NCBI GenBank assembly: GCA_001600415.1
Contig: BCJX01000001.1
Coordinates: forward strand, 3,454,752 to 3,518,751
Length of the DNA: 64,000 bases
Reading direction: 5' to 3'
Source of the DNA: Pascua guehoae
Taxonomy: Eukaryota; Basidiomycota; Tremellomycetes; Trichosporonales; Trichosporonaceae
In this document: piece by piece, positions 45,529 through 55,567 of the stretch
How the letters are laid out: the number at the start of each line of letters is the position of its first letter
Numbering within the stretch: position 1 is the first letter of the stretch
Program-made: the position numbers and the translations under genes
The notes under the pieces: model-generated
Told to the model about the DNA's origin: nothing
Database searches by the model: none
Seen by the model: the letters and a program-made list of their open reading frames with translations, nothing else

Positions 45529-47288
45529 TACCGCCAGCTGGGCAATATTCAGTACTCGGGATGTTTGGGTCTGCAGTCTGCAGCGCTCGTGGCTGCCATA
45601 TGGTTTTGTGTGTGATGGATGCGGTATATATTCGTTCCCTTTGGGTGTTGGCCGTGTCTGTCTGTTCTTCCTTTGCTCGACTCCCATTCAGCCTTCACTT
45701 GTGCACTCTAACTATTGTCCACGACGGAGTAATGACGCCAGGAAGCCGTTCCATCCATATACCCAAAAAGTATTCCCAATATAATCGAGGCAACTCGGTG
45801 CACACGCTTCATCAACGTGTCTAGTGCAGTTCAAGGCTGGATGCAACCGAGGGCCCAAGGCAGGACAAACTCCGTAACTCGTTTCTGAAACAAGGACGTT
45901 TTATCTCGTGTGGCGAACATGTCGTATTGGAAATGAAATCCTGTTGGGCAGATTCTGTGCAACGACTGCACCTAGCTCCCCAGCTCTCCAGACCTCTGCT
46001 CTTTAGCAAGCTTCCCTCTGACCTGTGTCCACCATGTCTGCTCCCTGTGTTCTGCACAGACCATTAGCCGCTCACCAAAGGCGGCCCTCGTGGTTTGTTT
46101 CGATGTTTATCTACAATACATCTCTGCATGTTCTAAGATGCGTCAGGGACGTGTGATGGCCTTGCGCCACAGTGTTCTGAGAGGTGTGATGGCATTGAAG
46201 AATATTGTTTGGAGACGGGTGATGGGACCCTGTGATAACGCTCTTTGGGCAGCGCAGGAAAGAAACCCAAATGGTCTGCTAGTTCTTAGCCTCTTGGCGG
46301 CGGTGTGATGTGTGTGGTGTGTGTGTTTGTGTGTGTTTTGTGTGTGTGTGGGTGGGGGTTGGTGGGGCGGGGACAACCTTTTTCGTGTGATAGCCCACTG
46401 GAATGCGCCAATCATGGTTTCGATTGTTTTTTCGAGGCGAGTATTGTTGTGTCGAGTGCTGCATAGGGGATGGCGTCTGCCCCTGTGATGAGCAGCGGAG
46501 AAGGGTTCCTACATAGACTGGGCATTCGGTTGAAATCATCATCTACTAGATAGATTTGTGACAAGTAGCATGACCATTTTCTATTGTCCTTCTATCGTCC
46601 CTTTGAATTTATGTTTTCCGTTGAAGCGGGTGTCGATCTCCCACAGTCGAATATTAGCAGGGCTCTGTAGCGCGTCCATATGTCTGGTACTAAATACCTG
46701 AAGGCCATTGTTGGCTCCTCGACCTGGCGGCAGTCATTCTAAGGAAGAGCAGGCCCCGGTCCCTTTTGTTCTTTCAACAGAACATATTGGAGGCTTTTTT
46801 TTCGGACAATGCATGGGGCCACTTGAAGACTCTCACTTGGGTCTATTTTGCATCTGGTCTCTCTGGTCTGCTGTAGAAAACTCCCGAGGGCATCGGACCT
46901 CTGGTGTAGCCAGGCTGGCCAGCAAATCTCAGAGTGTCACAACCATCTCCCTCCATCTATTCCTATCCATGGAGACGATCGCCCTGGTACCTTCCTGGTG
47001 GTAATTTTGGACCCCTTGCGAGAATGAATGGAGAGGCGTGATGCTGTGATCACCATTCCGTTTTCGCATCACGCCACTGTGGGCCCTCTCCCTGGCTGCC
47101 GGCTCTTGTTGCATGCATAATAGACGCTCTCGAATACTCTGCCTGGTTCTACACGCCAAGCCACTTTGACGATCTCACTCTGATATTCACTGCCGCAGCA
47201 GTCGTCGGCACGTTCAAGCACAGACATCATCCTGCGACTCGGACCCCATTCCCCTCAAAGCCTCTAGGCAGTCTCAAAGAACAGCTCG
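45529..47288. other. Intergenic, no gene seen
   Basis: 1.76 kb with a GT-rich microsatellite (46309-46354). Three loose copies of a GTGATGG-led unit of about 33 bp lie at 46153-46230. No coding frame is supported. Confidence 0.55.
46309..46354. repeat. GT/TGTGTTT microsatellite
   Basis: GTGTGT tract with TTT interruptions, followed by a G-rich stretch. It is intergenic. Confidence 0.85.
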
Positions 47289-47370
47289 ATCGCTATGGCC
47301 AAGTGGGACGGCGCCAGGCTCATACTAGTATGATACCTGGAGATCGCAGGATCGAAACCTGCTGGCGATA
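47289..47370 (+). tRNA. Initiator tRNA-Met(CAT) with a 10-nt intron
   Basis: Acceptor ATCGCTA/TGGCGAT pairs over 7 bp and begins with the A1-T72 pair that marks eukaryotic initiators. The T-arm GCAGG-ATCGAAA-CCTGC has A54, again specific to initiators. D-stem is GCC/GGC. Anticodon stem is CCAGG/CCTGG. The loop reads CTCATA, 10 extra nt, then A; removing the insert gives CTCATAA, the loop of yeast initiator tRNA. Discriminator is A and mature length 72 nt. A TTTTT terminator follows at about 47376. Confidence 0.9.
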
Positions 47371-47975
47371 CTTCGTTTTTGTGTTAGTGAACAGGGGCTA
47401 GGCGCGCGGACGGTCATGGAAAACGCCTCTGGTAGTTGGGCGTCGGCCGGTTCGTTGTGTGACAGTACTGTACAGGTTACTACTGTACTGGTCACGTTCT
47501 GGATTCTCTATATATTTTTTCAGCCACCTTGATGCTCTGAGGCGTGTGATGCCTTTGTGCGATTCGAAATGGTCCCCGAACCCTCCGAGTTTTACTGCGC
47601 AACATGGCTCTCGCCGATCTTGGGATTCTGAAGAGATAGGCCAAACGTCAACTTCTATTGGCCGCGGGACTGCCAAGAGCTGTTACGCATCGCCAAGGAG
47701 TGGAGAGAGACAGGATCTGGAACAGCCAAGCATTGGGGACCCCAACTGGAACACCCACGCCATAAGAAACTCCGCTATCAGGCATACCTTCGGGGATGGC
47801 GAAGGGTGGAAGACCATTGAAGCGACAAAGAGACTATCATACCCAGCAGGTGCAAATGTGTTTAATACCGGGTCATTCTTTGCATTACTTTCTCAACAAT
47901 ATACGTGGGGTGACCAAGCCCACTGTTTGTCTTATTTATGAGTCTGGCAGACTGACCAGCGAGACGCGAGTGCGT
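47371..47975. other. Intergenic, no gene seen
   Basis: 600 bp between the initiator tRNA and the 3' end of the BIM1-like gene. No feature recognised beyond a short CTGTACAG-type palindrome near 47469. Confidence 0.5.
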
Positions 47976-48888
47976 CTAGATGGGCTGCTTCTGGATGGAG
48001 CCGGCGTTGAGGGTGATGTTGTCGGTCGAGTCAAAGGCGCTGGCGCGAGCTTCGGCGCGGTTCTTGGAACCGCGGGAGAAGAAGAGGAAACCGCGCCACT
48101 TGAGCAGAGCGAGGAGGGCGAGGACAAAGGCAATGGTGGCGGCGGCACCGATCCAGCCTGCCGCGAGCGGCGAGACGGGCTGCTTCTTGGTCGTCTCCTT
48201 CTCCGTGCCTGCGTGGGTCAGGTTCGGTTCTAAATGAGAAACAAATATATTTGAAATGAGATCCAAAGTGTGATGTTCTGTTCGAGGACAAGAAATAACC
48301 CAAGCCTGGACTCACGGATAAACGACGTGTTGGAGCAGGTGAAGTCGATAACGGGCTCGTAGGCATGGTTCGAGGTAAACGACAGGTCGGCACAGGTGTA
48401 CATGTCCTTGTGGCTCTTGTCGTCATGGAAGGCGATCTGGAGGGTGATCTTGTCACCAAACCACATGCCAAGGTCCTCGCGGACGTCCATGGGGTTGTCG
48501 AGGCAGATGTAGCCTCCGGTGGCGCTGGCGATGCGGCCAATTTCGATCGGGTTGCTCATGTCCGTGTTCTTCGAGTAGCTGAGGCGGACGTTGCTGACAT
48601 CGTTGGCGGCGTTGAGGTAAAAGTCGGCACTCGTGCCCCAGAATGTGTAGTTGGTGAACGGGACGCCGCCGCAAGGCCCCTGCGTAGCCGCGTCGTTGTT
48701 CCATCCGCGGCCAGCGGGCTCCTGTGGCAAGTCTCAGCAAAGAAAGCGCCACCCGAGGACGATAAGGTGGGCGTACGCACAATAAAGTCAATCACACCGT
48801 CGGTCGTAGCGTCGCGGGAGACAAAGGAGAGGGGAGAGGCCGACGCTCCGGCAGCGAGCGCGGCAATGGCAGTGATGTGTGCGAGCAT
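47976..48888 (-). CDS. BIM1-like (X325) secreted-domain protein with C-terminal membrane anchor
   Basis: Cell-surface protein. The fold resembles the BIM1-like/X325 domain, whose Cryptococcus member Bim1 takes part in copper uptake. Exons in transcript order: 48781-48888, 48316-48721 and 47976-48229, giving 255 residues. A signal peptide (residues 1-17, MLAHITAIAALAAGASA) precedes DGVIDFIEPAGRGWNNDA and GPCGGVPFTNYTFW. Four Cys-containing motifs follow the family pattern: PCGG, YICLDNP, YTCADLSF and FTCSNTSF. A hydrophobic segment (about residues 193-219) and a 35-residue cytosolic tail replace the usual GPI signal. The His that should be the first mature residue of copper-binding members is not seen after the signal. 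I chose the start at 48888 rather than 48930 because it places the signal peptide at the N-terminus. Role in copper handling is therefore uncertain. Confidence 0.7.
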
Positions 48889-50198
48889 GGTTGCAGGTCG
48901 AGTTGTGGTCGAGTGGGCAAGATGTTGCACAAGTTGGTGTGGACGAGGGGGGGGGGGGAGCGATGAGGTCTACTTTTCTACAGCAGGCTCAGCCACTTAT
49001 TGATATGGTATTTCTAGGAGTGCCTCAGCGGTGTGGCAAATAGGTTTGCCCTTCGCGATCCCCTCGCTCTCCTTGTGGGTCGGCCGACTCGTTACATTGG
49101 TGGCTGCGCAACAGCCTGGTAGGCCGTTCAACCTTCTTTGAGCCAAGACTTTCGCATATCCCGTGCACGCTTTCACACACAACTCGTCCACCCCAAAATG
49201 ATGACTCCATCATGAACATCATCATTGTCGAGCAGGCGAGTCATGGTGTGCAGACGGTGCTCGGCCGAGGTGCCCCGGCCCCGAGCACCCGCTCACCCGC
49301 CACCTTTGCGCCCCCCGTCGCCCCCCGCATGGCAATACCATCATCATCGGTGCACCGCACCGAAACCTACCGAGAGGCCCAACCGAGTGAGCCGGCCGTG
49401 ATGGGCCAGGCGGTGTCTCACGTGTGGTATGGAGAGCGCACAAGCTCGGTCAACCAGCGGGGCATCATCATCTTGCAAGTTACGTCAATGGCTGGCCGAC
49501 TCGAGACGGCCGCAGGCCGCAGACCTTGGTCCGAGGCACGGAAACAAGACAACCAAAGTGGTGCGGCTTGGCGCGCTGCGGGGGTTTCAACGCCAATCGG
49601 CTACTTGAACCACTTACGGTCGCTTCTGACAAGTTTTCCCGATATGAGGTGGGTTGGCAACGGAGGCGAGATGGTTACCTGCCGCGCACGTCTCTGCGCG
49701 TGATGCGTCCGTGCCCACCGGCCGATCAGCAAGCTGTCACGAGGAGAGGTGCTGCCCGGGTCCCCGACCCGGACCGACTGCGCAGTATCCAAGTATGCTG
49801 ATTGGCACACCGAGATGGCCGACAAGTTGTATGAAACGCCGCGTGCCAAGTCAAACTGCGCAAAACTGCGCAAAACCGTAAGGCCCAGTGTATCTACGCG
49901 CGCAATGGTGCGGGGGTCGCCCGCTATCAGATTAGATTCCTTGGCAGGTAATCCAAAACAGCACCGTTCAAGTCTCGGCCGACCGTAGCGAGTCAGGCAC
50001 CACCACCCGACTTTAGGTTTGGCGGGTCGACCCGGGGTTGCAGCGGGGTGGATGCATGCGAGACACATCCGAGGCGGCCCCGGGTGATGCATGGAGATCA
50101 TCCCCTTCTCGGCCTAAGACGATGGGCGGGGCAGAGTCGGGATGAGATGAGTGGTAGCCACGGCAACGACTCGCAGAAATTGAGTCTGGGAGAGATGA
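48889..50198. other. Intergenic region with divergent promoters
   Basis: 1.3 kb between the BIM1-like gene (-) and the CFEM gene (+). A run of 14 G stands at 48945-48958 near the BIM1-like start. No frame is convincing; a stretch at 49985-50000 resembles part of a tRNA T-arm but no tRNA can be completed. Confidence 0.5.
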
Positions 50199-50204
50199 TA
50201 TAAA
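50199..50204 (+). promoter_or_regulatory. TATA box of the CFEM gene
   Basis: TATAAA stands 109 bp before the start codon, ahead of a G-poor leader (CCAAGCCTCTCCATC...). It is the clearest TATA box in the window. Confidence 0.65.
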
Positions 50205-50307
50205 CGCTTGCCGTGATATGTAGGCCAGAACCATCCAGACAAACCCCCCAAGCCTCTCCATCTTCACCGCAACCTCTGCAACACCCCACTCCCTCCAACA
50301 CATTAAA

Positions 50308-50907
50308 ATGAAGGTCTCCGTCCTCGTCCCCCTCTTTGTCGCCACGGCCGTCAGCGCGTAAGTCTTTACCCCCCTACTTGCTGCCTTTCTATCGCCCTGT
50401 TATCGACTGGTACCGTTTGCTATTCCTTATCACCCCTTTCGTCCCAATTCATATCAGCAATCTCATATCCCCCCCTACAACCCCCCGGAAACACAGCTAA
50501 CATCAAGCTGGTCCGACTGCCAGAACCAGTGCGCCGGCAACTTTACGGAGTACGGCTGCTCCACCTCGAAGTGGGAGGACACCGGGTGTCTCTGCAATGG
50601 CGACTTCCAGCAGCAGGTCAAGGTCTGCCTTTACAAGTCGGGCTGCAACACGGACGTCGCCTCGTGGTTCACCGACACGTCGTCCGCGTGCGCTGCCGCC
50701 GGCGTCGCCGAGGTCAACGCCACGGGCACCTACGGATCCAAGCCCTCGGACTCCACGGGCTCCTCGGGTGGTGGCCGTCCCACCGCCTCGTCGGCCGCCG
50801 CCGCGGCCTCTACCCCGGCTTCTGCCGCTACGGGCTCCATGAGCTTCAACGCGGCTGGCGTCGCCGCCGTCGTCCTCGCCGTTGTCGGCGGTGCCCTCGT
50901 TCTTTAA
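50308..50907 (+). CDS. CFEM-type GPI-anchored cell-surface protein
   Basis: Small surface protein; CFEM domains of fungi bind heme through an Asp or act in wall structure. Exons 50308-50357 and 50508-50907, giving 149 residues. The acceptor is AAG at 50505-50507, with CTAAC just before it as branch site. The order is: signal peptide (MKVSVLVPLFVATAVSA), then a domain with eight cysteines (SDCQNQCAG, EYGCSTS, DTGCLCNGDF, VKVCLYKSGCN, SSACAAAG). The WEDTGCLC segment has the Asp in the place of the heme-binding residue. A Ser/Ala/Gly-rich spacer follows and then a hydrophobic tail (VAAVVLAVVGGALVL) typical of GPI addition. Cys spacing fits CFEM. Heme binding is inferred only. Confidence 0.85.
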
Positions 50908-51654
50908 ATGAATTTATAACGCGGTACTTTGCGTACTCTCTTCCTTCGCCACAGTTTTTGTAGAGTGAAAATGTATTTACTGTGGCCGCTGACATGTTCT
51001 GCGGTTGGGATGAAAGGTGGACCACATATCCCATGTTGCTGCAAAACTCGTCAGAGTTCCCCAGGGCCTCTGGCAGTCTGCCGATCACACGGCGCAGTGG
51101 ACACTTTGGAACTAAGCGGGGTAAAGGATCGATGACAGGGTAAGGCGTGGCAGCTGTCGGCACGAAACATTCGCCTGGCTCGGATGTATTTTTCGTTTAC
51201 GCCAAGTGTTTCCAGCCTCTGACGATGGCCACCACATTCCCACAGCATGAGTAGCAGGGCCCAAGTCCATCGGCGGTTCAGCCAAAAGCCCATCGTCGAT
51301 CAGGCAATAGAGCACAGCTGGAACTGGAAATTGTGGTGTGGAATCGCGCATGGGAAAGCTCCGCTATTGCGGATCCGAGCAGCCTCGTGGAACAGGTACA
51401 GCACGACTGCACACATCATGAGATGGTTTCTCGCTACTCGCGCTGTCCACGACGCCTATCACATCTGCACTCCTCGCATAGGGCAAAGCAACAGAGGCGC
51501 AGATGCATCGGGCGCGTCGTCCAATCACGAGGGCCCGACCCCGCCGGCAATACAAGACCACTCGACTCGGAGGGTTTACCCCACGAGACCACGGCCACCG
51601 ATGTGGCTCGTGATCTCGGCCGAATCGTCGTCCTGCCGTCCAAACCAAAAGGGA
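50908..51654. other. Intergenic, no gene seen
   Basis: About 750 bp following the CFEM gene. No feature supported. Confidence 0.5.
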
Positions 51655-51742
51655 TTCTCCGCCAGGGAGTCGAACCCTGCTCTATCGCGATCTTTCTATT
51701 GAAAGGCTCTCTCTTGAGAGGCGATTATTATACTAGCGAAGA
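51655..51742 (-). pseudogene. tRNA-Glu(CTC)-like element lacking a D-arm
   Basis: On the minus strand TCTTCGC pairs with GCGGAGA as an acceptor (one G-T pair), with discriminator A. The T-arm CAGGG-TTCGACT-CCCTG is perfect. ATCGC/GCGAT can form an anticodon stem with loop CTCTCA plus A after removal of a 25-nt insert, giving anticodon CTC. The D region is only about 8 nt (GTATAATA) and lacks the GG of the D-loop. A TTTT follows 3'. It is either a decayed tRNA-Glu gene or an unusual armless one. Confidence 0.5.
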
Positions 51743-52188
51743 TGTTGTGTTGTTGAGAGGCAGGAGGCCAGGCACGGCGCCAGTGGAATGAGTTTGTGGC
51801 AGAGCCACAGCACTACGGAACCCCCACTCATGCCGCTCAGCTTGTTCTGGCGGACTCACAGATCACAGAGTGCGATTGACGGTGGCCACGTGTGAAGGCA
51901 GTACTCTTGGGCTCTTGAGTGAGACAAAGCAAAAAGATGGCACAGTAAAGAGCATCCGAATTCCTGGGCTGGTTCTCATGCCAGTCGCCACCTGTGGTCC
52001 CTTGCAATTCCACTTGTCCGATGTTCATCTCTTCGTCTCTGTTAGCCACCACGTCAGCGCCTGGAACACTGGCGGGGCCAAAAGACTTGACAAGTTGGGA
52101 ATCCGACAAAGGATTCTGACAAACTGACTAGGAGAGCGCCAATGCCACTGCACGACGCAGCAGCACCAAGAAGGAGGAGAACAGAACA
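51743..52188. other. Intergenic between two Pol III units
   Basis: About 450 bp between the tRNA-Glu-like element and tRNA-Asp. No feature seen. Confidence 0.5.
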
Positions 52189-52272
52189 TCTCTGTTCGTA
52201 TATCGGTTTAGTATGCTCGCTTGTCACTACTCGTGGTCGCGGGAGAGCGGAGTTCGACTCTCCGACAGAGAG
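52189..52272 (+). tRNA. tRNA-Asp(GTC) with an 11-nt intron
   Basis: Acceptor TCTCTGT/ACAGAGA pairs perfectly, with discriminator G. D-arm GTAT...GTAT has the GG of its loop. Anticodon stem is CTCGC/GCGGG and the loop TTGTCA + 11 nt + C gives anticodon GTC. T-arm CGGAG-TTCGACT-CTCCG. The sequence CTTTTTAG follows within 15 nt as terminator. Confidence 0.88.
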
Positions 52273-53431
52273 ACTGTCTTTTTAGTGACCGCAGACTGCT
52301 TGGTGTTCGTCTGTCTTCTTTGCTCGCCCGCCAGGAGTTTAAGGTGTCTGCATTCACGGCCAGCATACAGCTCGCCAGCTTCCAAAACATTGTGGGTATA
52401 AATGTTCAGCACCCGAGTCAAGGCCCCAAATCTACCCCGCCCCCAACGAAGACGTGGTATGGGGGACCTCGGGCTTATAATCAAGGTCTTGGTTTTGTGG
52501 GTTTGTCTTCCCCCCGGTCGGGTTCAGCGAGCTAGACAGCTGGCAGGCTCCGGGCAACGAGCGCCGAGTGGGTCCCGGGTGGGGGGGGGAGGGGATTAGG
52601 GAAGGAATGCGAGGCATGTTGGCAAACGGAGGGGTGGATATGAGAAGGTAGGCGGTGAGATGTCGCGTGGTTGGACTGTTGACGGAGTTTGCTTGTGCGT
52701 CGTCGTGGGTCGCCCAGGATTGTGGGAGGGCACTCGTGAACTGTCCAGGGCAAGTGCGCCGACAGACTAGCATGAGCTCGAGTCGCCGAGCTTGCGATGT
52801 TACACGAGTGAACCACGGGCAGTAAGCTCCATTCCATTGTTGACTGGGCATTTCCAGACGCTCCTCATACATAAGAGACGTGAACCTGTGCGTTCCGACT
52901 CTGCCCGCCGACAGCGCCCTTGCTCTCTGTCTCTGAGTATTCTGCTCCGTCCTGTATGGACGCATGCCTTTACGTCTTGCACCCATAGTGAAAGGTAGAA
53001 TGCCGGGTGAAAGGTGTCCTGATATATGGCCAGAACGCTGATATTTCTTACTTTCTTTACAGGGTTGTTCGCTCCTTTAAGATGGTAGACTTCTTTCCTG
53101 AGTGCTCTGGAGAACAAATTTGACCCTGCGTTTCGTCCATTATCCACTACCAAGTCCTGCTATCATTGATGGTTTTCATGTTTCCATCAAGGCGGTAGTT
53201 TATGAACAACCTCGTCGCTGTGTGCTCAACTCGAGCCAAAGCAAACCGTTATGGCCTCGCCTATTTTGGGCGGGGGGTAGTCGTGACTATCCTCGCACCG
53301 CAGCCAGCACCCCTGGGCCTTGGGCTCTTGCTTCCGCTCAACTCCGCCTCAATGATCAAGCAGTCTGCCAATGGTCGATACTAGTGCACACGCAGCGGCG
53401 GCGATGGCGCCCAAAGCTGCCCATAGGCATC
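52273..53431. other. Intergenic, no gene seen
   Basis: 1.16 kb between tRNA-Asp and the first tRNA-Leu. No coding frame or RNA recognised. Confidence 0.5.
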
Positions 53432-53518
53432 GGCGAGATGGCCGAGCGGTCTAAGGCGCTGTGTTAAGGTTATCACCTCCGCAGTCTTCGGACGTGGGTT
53501 CGAATCCCACTCTCGTCA
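53432..53518 (+). tRNA. tRNA-Leu(AAG) with a 9-nt intron
   Basis: Acceptor GGCGAGA/TCTCGTC (one G-T pair), discriminator A. The D-arm GGCCGAGCGGTCTAAGGC is typical of class II leucine tRNAs. Anticodon stem CTGTG/CGCAG with loop TTAAGG, 9 nt, C gives anticodon AAG. The short variable arm TCTTCGGACG and T-arm GTGGG-TTCGAAT-CCCAC follow. Mature sequence equals that of the copy at 53964-54052. Confidence 0.93.
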
Positions 53519-53649
53519 ACCGGGGATTAGCTTCCTCATATGCCTAGCTTTTTGGAGTCTGGACACCGGCAGGAGGCTCTCTCTGCACAGAGTCCAGCCC
53601 ATGTCCGCAGAAGAGGTTGCCCACCCGTATGGTGAGGCCTGTCCACCCA

Positions 53650-53897
53650 CCGTACAGTGACCACGACCGTACAGTGAGGCCTCACTGTACGGGCCCTTTG
53701 CGACCGTGGGAAAGCACACCGAATGCCACCCACCAGCCACTACCGTACAGTGAGGCCACCCACCGTACAGTGAGGCCACCCCGTACAGTGAGGCCATTGC
53801 CGTACGGTGAGGCCATTCCTGTACGGTGAGGCCATTCTCGCCGTACAGTGAGGCCCTCCCCGTACAGTGAGGCCATTGCCGTACGGTGAGGCCATTG
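53650..53897. repeat. CCGTACAGTGAGGCC minisatellite between two tRNA-Leu genes
   Basis: About eleven copies of a unit close to CCGTACAGTGAGGCCATT, with A/G change in the sixth to eighth bases and spacers of 0-10 bp. One unit is inverted, making the near-perfect palindrome CCGTACAGTGAGGCC/TCACTGTACGGG at 53667-53693. Confidence 0.85.
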
Positions 53898-53963
53898 CGG
53901 GACGAGAGCCCAAAAGCGCCAGGGGCCAAAAGACGAGGCAATGGGAGGAACTAAATCCCCATC

Positions 53964-54052
53964 TGACGAGAGTGGGATTCGAACCCACGTCCGAAGACTG
54001 CGGAGGTAACTAGACCTTAACACAGCGCCTTAGACCGCTCGGCCATCTCGCC
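53964..54052 (-). tRNA. tRNA-Leu(AAG) with an 11-nt intron, inverted copy
   Basis: Same mature sequence as the gene at 53432-53518, in opposite orientation. Only the intron differs: 11 nt (TCTAGTTACCT) against 9 nt (TTATCACCT). The sequence behind its 3' end (minus strand, to about 53927) resembles that behind the plus copy, including the TCTTTTGG terminator. Confidence 0.93.
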
Positions 54053-54580
54053 CGTGAGAGAGTCGCGCGGCGCGTTCGCCGTCGCCGTCGCCGCTCCTCG
54101 GGGCGTGTGGGGTTGACGAGCGGTGGGAGGGTGCTGGGCTGGAGGGTATGCGTGGGCGCGCAGGCGCAGGCGCAGGCGGGGGTGCACGAGACGAGGCGGG
54201 GCTGGAGCTGGAGGGCCGGGGCACTGGCGCCGAGGGTGGGCTATCCTGACCACGATCGTGTTGCCCAGGCGGCATCGGCACTGGTGCCGTGGTGGTGAAG
54301 GTGGGGATGGCGCAAGAGCAAAAGAGCATGCATTCCAACCGATGGTGTTTGGGTGGCGATGTAGAGTGGTACAAGACTGGTGTTGTACATTTTCAGAGGA
54401 TTCTGCAAGTACCGGGGCCTCTTCTATACTAGTCACCAAGTGGCCAAAATTAAGAACGACCCACTAGTTGCCCGCTGCGCGCTGCTAGAGCAGTGCTGCA
54501 ATGTCTGCTCGTAACACGCGTTTTCTGTGTCCCATGTCCTCTGCGGACCCGTGCTCTCTGCAGACCCGTGCCAGACCCCG

Positions 54581-54665
54581 CCCTCTACAAACCCGTGCCC
54601 TCTACAAACCCGTGCCCTCTACAAACCCGTGCCCTCTACAAACCCGTGCCCTCTACAAACCCACA
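54581..54665. repeat. 17-bp minisatellite (CCCTCTACAAACCCGTG)
   Basis: Five 17-bp units, the first four identical and the last with three changed bases. Two more diverged units (CTCTGCGGACCCGTG-like) precede them from about 54538. The period is not a multiple of three, so a conserved protein repeat is excluded. Confidence 0.92.
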
Positions 54666-55518
54666 GCCTCTGTACATCTCTCCTCCAGTCTTGTATCCTT
54701 GGAAGACATAATTGCTGTGCCCCCTCCTCTTTCCGTCAAGGGCCATGTGGTCTCCACACACATGGCTCATCTCGAGCACGTTCGCTTTAAATAATAAACA
54801 TCACAAACACACCGTACCTTGGACTTCGACGGGATATCGTACAAACCACGACATCAACGCGTTTCAGACAACCCCGCACACAGCACGTCCGAGCTCGAGT
54901 CGTGGTACAACATGCCGCTGCAAACGTGCAAACAAACTCTGACGCGACATCGCTCGCGCCGGCCAAAGCGCACCGCACCGCACGCGCACGCGACCTCATG
55001 CCACAACCCACTCTGGCGATAAGAGGCAAGACAGCCCTAGGTCTCGATCCCGATCCCGATCCCGCCATGCCGGTCGTGCCGGTCGTGCGACCAGCGGAGC
55101 GACGGAAGCTAGGGGCCGGCCGTACGGCTGATGGTGAGCATGACACCGATCTCGTACATTGAACAGCCTCGGCCGTACAGTTAGTATCGTTATCGTTCTA
55201 TTCTGGTATTATGGTCTGCTCGCCTGGGCGTGCGGGCGTGCGGGCGTGTGCGTCCTGCCCGACAGCCTCAAGCTGCGAGCTGCGAGAGTCGGGTTCGATG
55301 TCGGAGTCTGGGTTGTGCACGTGAGACCAGCCGGATGTGATCAATGTGAAAGGGTGAAAGAAGTGCGCTGCCAAGTGGCAGGGGTACACCTTCCGTCAAC
55401 CAAAAGCAGGGATGCCGAGACAGGCCGTGCTGCCCAGTCCAAGCTGGTTGTCTCGCCTGCATGACGGACCTTTTTCACGCTGGGCGTCTTGGGTCACGAA
55501 TGGCGCAACGAGGCAGTA

Positions 55519-55567
55519 TGCCACCGTATGCAACCGTCTGCCACAGTCTGCCACCGTCTGCCACCGT
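55519..55567. repeat. ~10-bp CTGCCACCGT repeat
   Basis: Five tandem units of 10-11 bp with single changes (GCCACCGTAT, GCAACCGTCT, GCCACAGTCT, GCCACCGTCT). It is intergenic. Confidence 0.8.

Larger units (their letters stand above)
53432..54052. repeat. Inverted duplication containing two tRNA-Leu genes
   Basis: Arms of about 125 bp (53432-53556 and 53927-54052) point at each other. They comprise the tRNA and about 40 bp behind it, with similar GGGGATT(T)AG, TTCCTC and GCCT..CTTTT parts. The arms surround 370 bp with the minisatellite. Confidence 0.75.

Noticed and set aside
44683..45687. 334-codon minus-strand Leu/Gly-rich frame
   Set aside because: Mirror of the coiled-coil gene on the plus strand; Glu and Lys codons read backwards as Leu.
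48365..49003. 212-codon plus-strand frame
   Set aside because: Antisense of the BIM1-like gene; Val/Ala/Asp composition is typical of such shadows.
49985..50000. T-arm-like piece GTTCAAGTCTCGGC
   Set aside because: Stem bases do not pair; no tRNA fold can be built.
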